In this document: in pieces, positions 6,056 to 6,664 of the stretch | Layout of the letters: each line of letters starts with the position of its first letter | How positions within the stretch are numbered: the stretch's first letter is position 1 | NCBI GenBank assembly: GCA_028871775.1 | Contig: JAGWMH010000101.1 | Coordinates: 1 to 6,664 of the forward strand | DNA: 6,664 nt | Reading direction: 5' to 3' | Origin: Betaproteobacteria bacterium | Lineage (GTDB): Bacteria; Pseudomonadota; Gammaproteobacteria; Burkholderiales; Gallionellaceae | Notes under the pieces: model-generated | Seen by the model: the letters and a program-made list of their open reading frames with translations, nothing else | What the model was told of the DNA's origin: nothing | Databases searched by the model: none | Position numbers and translations under genes: made by a program

Positions 6056-6257
6056 GATCGGTTCATAGCCAGCCTTAACAAGCGGCTCAGCCACGGATAA
6101 TAAACACACAACGGCGCGATTAATCGCGCCCTTGTTGCTTCCGCAAGGTGAATGGGGCAAACCGACCAAGCGGAGTCAAGCAACATTTCGTGGAAGGGAA
6201 ATTCTGAATTTACGACTTCCGCTCAGGCGAAATGCAGTTCGAGCGGCCAGGACTGGT
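6056..6257. other. Convergent intergenic region, no gene seen
   Basis: 202 bases between the queE stop and the stop of the - strand ABC-F gene. Apart from the palindrome at 6113-6130 it holds weaker inverted repeats: GGAAG (6192-6196) with CTTCC (6216-6220), enclosing the near-palindrome AAATTCTGAATTT (6199-6211), and CCGCTC (6219-6224) with GAGCGG (6241-6246). I see no tRNA-like fold, convincing promoter or translated reading frame with a ribosome-binding site. Small open frames that cross into the ABC-F gene resemble no known protein. Confidence 0.6.
6108..6135. terminator. Probable intrinsic terminator shared by queE and the convergent ABC-F gene
   Basis: The core GGCGCGATTAATCGCGCC at 6113-6130 is a perfect 18-bp palindrome; as RNA it folds to a 7-bp GC-rich stem with a UUAA loop. 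Beyond a C-C mismatch, ACAA (6108-6111) pairs with UUGU (6132-6135) and lengthens the stem. It lies 57 bases after the queE stop. On the + strand it is followed by CTTGTTGCTT, a mediocre U tract; on the - strand by GTTGTGTGTTTATT, somewhat better. Position between converging genes and symmetry suggest a bidirectional terminator. A palindromic protein-binding site is an alternative reading. Confidence 0.65.
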
Positions 6258-6664
6258 TCACAGGGCCAATCCCTGGCTGCGCAGGTAATCCTCGTAATTG
6301 CCCTGATAATCCACCACACCCTTCGGCGTCATATCGAAGATGCGCGTGGCCAGCGAGGAGACGAATTCGCGGTCGTGGCTGACGAACACCAGCGTACCCT
6401 TGTATTGATCCAGTGCGGTGTTGAGCGACTCGATGGATTCCATGTCCATGTGATTGGTCGGTTCGTCCATCAGCAGCACATTGGGTTTTTGCAGCATCAG
6501 TTTGCCGAACATCATGCGCCCCTTCTCGCCGCCCGAAATCACCTTTACCGATTTCTTCACGTCGTCACCGGAAAATAACAAGCGGCCCAGCGTGCCGCGT
6601 ACTACCTGATCGTCATCATTAGGGCCGCGACAGCAGGTCATCCAGTCGGTGAGTGTTTTGTCCG
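6258..6664 (-). CDS. ybiT: ABC-F family ATPase, YbiT-like (C-terminal part only)
   Basis: ABC-F proteins are soluble twin-ATPase translation factors that bind the ribosomal E site; they have no membrane domain. The last 134-135 residues are visible, and the frame stays open to the window edge (DKTLTDWM...), so the start is outside and the ATG at 6641 is internal. This is the second nucleotide-binding domain: [13 protein letters not shown], the ABC signature [10 protein letters not shown] (SGGE at about 6525-6536), Walker [21 protein letters not shown] (about 6420-6479), and the H-loop [18 protein letters not shown] with His at 6375-6377. The end [13 protein letters not shown] matches the E. 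coli YbiT ending [10 protein letters not shown] as I remember it, which favours YbiT over EttA, Uup or YheS. The stop is TGA (complement of 6258-6260). The gene converges on queE and is functionally unrelated to tol-pal. Family certain, exact subfamily probable. Confidence 0.88.
   Translation of the reverse strand, partial: DKTLTDWMTCCRGPNDDDQVVRGTLGRLLFSGDDVKKSVKVISGGEKGRMMFGKLMLQKPNVLLMDEPTNHMDMESIESLNTALDQYKGTLVFVSHDREFVSSLATRIFDMTPKGVVDYQGNYEDYLRSQGLAL

Noticed and set aside
6132..6578. Open frames on the + strand starting at 6132 and 6152 and running into the ABC-F gene
   Set aside because: They lie mostly antisense to conserved ABC-F sequence, have no good ribosome-binding site, and resemble nothing I recognise.

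Overview
The window carries a proteobacterial Tol-Pal cell-envelope locus, read left to right on the + strand, followed by a short convergent intergenic region and the end of an ABC-F gene on the - strand. Gene content and order (ruvB, ybgC, tolQ, tolR, tolA, tolB, pal, cpoB, queE), moderate-to-high GC and the protein flavour (RuvB tail, QueE of the Pseudomonas/beta type, Pal with the GNCDERG loop) fit a Beta- or Gammaproteobacterium. My best guess is a betaproteobacterium near the Nitrosomonadales/Gallionellaceae. That placement is inference from recall and was not tested by a search.

Layout. Positions 1-388 are the 3' end of ruvB (Holliday-junction branch-migration motor). After an 18-bp gap come ybgC (407-820), tolQ (822-1496), tolR (1493-1921), tolA (1929-2747), tolB (2751-4025), pal (4045-4572), cpoB/ybgF (4581-5387) and queE (5396-6055). 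Gaps are at most about 20 bp, tolQ and tolR overlap by 4 bp, and several Shine-Dalgarno sequences sit in the stop-codon region of the gene before. This looks like one transcription unit with coupled translation. Positions 6056-6257 hold no gene; they contain a strong GC-rich palindrome that probably terminates both converging transcripts. Positions 6258-6664 are the 3' end of a YbiT-like ABC-F ATPase on the - strand.

How the genes work together. TolQ and TolR form the inner-membrane proton channel that energises TolA. TolA spans the periplasm and contacts TolB and the outer-membrane lipoprotein Pal, which binds peptidoglycan. The system drives outer-membrane constriction during division and helps maintain lipid asymmetry. 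CpoB is the periplasmic coiled-coil/TPR partner that links Tol to septal peptidoglycan synthesis. YbgC is the small hotdog thioesterase that commonly heads tol operons. QueE (7-deazaguanine/queuosine pathway) and RuvB (recombination) are unrelated in function but are frequent neighbours of this locus.

All genes look intact apart from the two cut by the window edges. I found no new system, mobile element, CRISPR array or RNA gene. The points most worth a second look are a DnaX-type slippery A-run inside tolA, a short TolA whose membrane helix lacks the two serines of the SHLS motif, and the convergent palindrome/inverted-repeat region.
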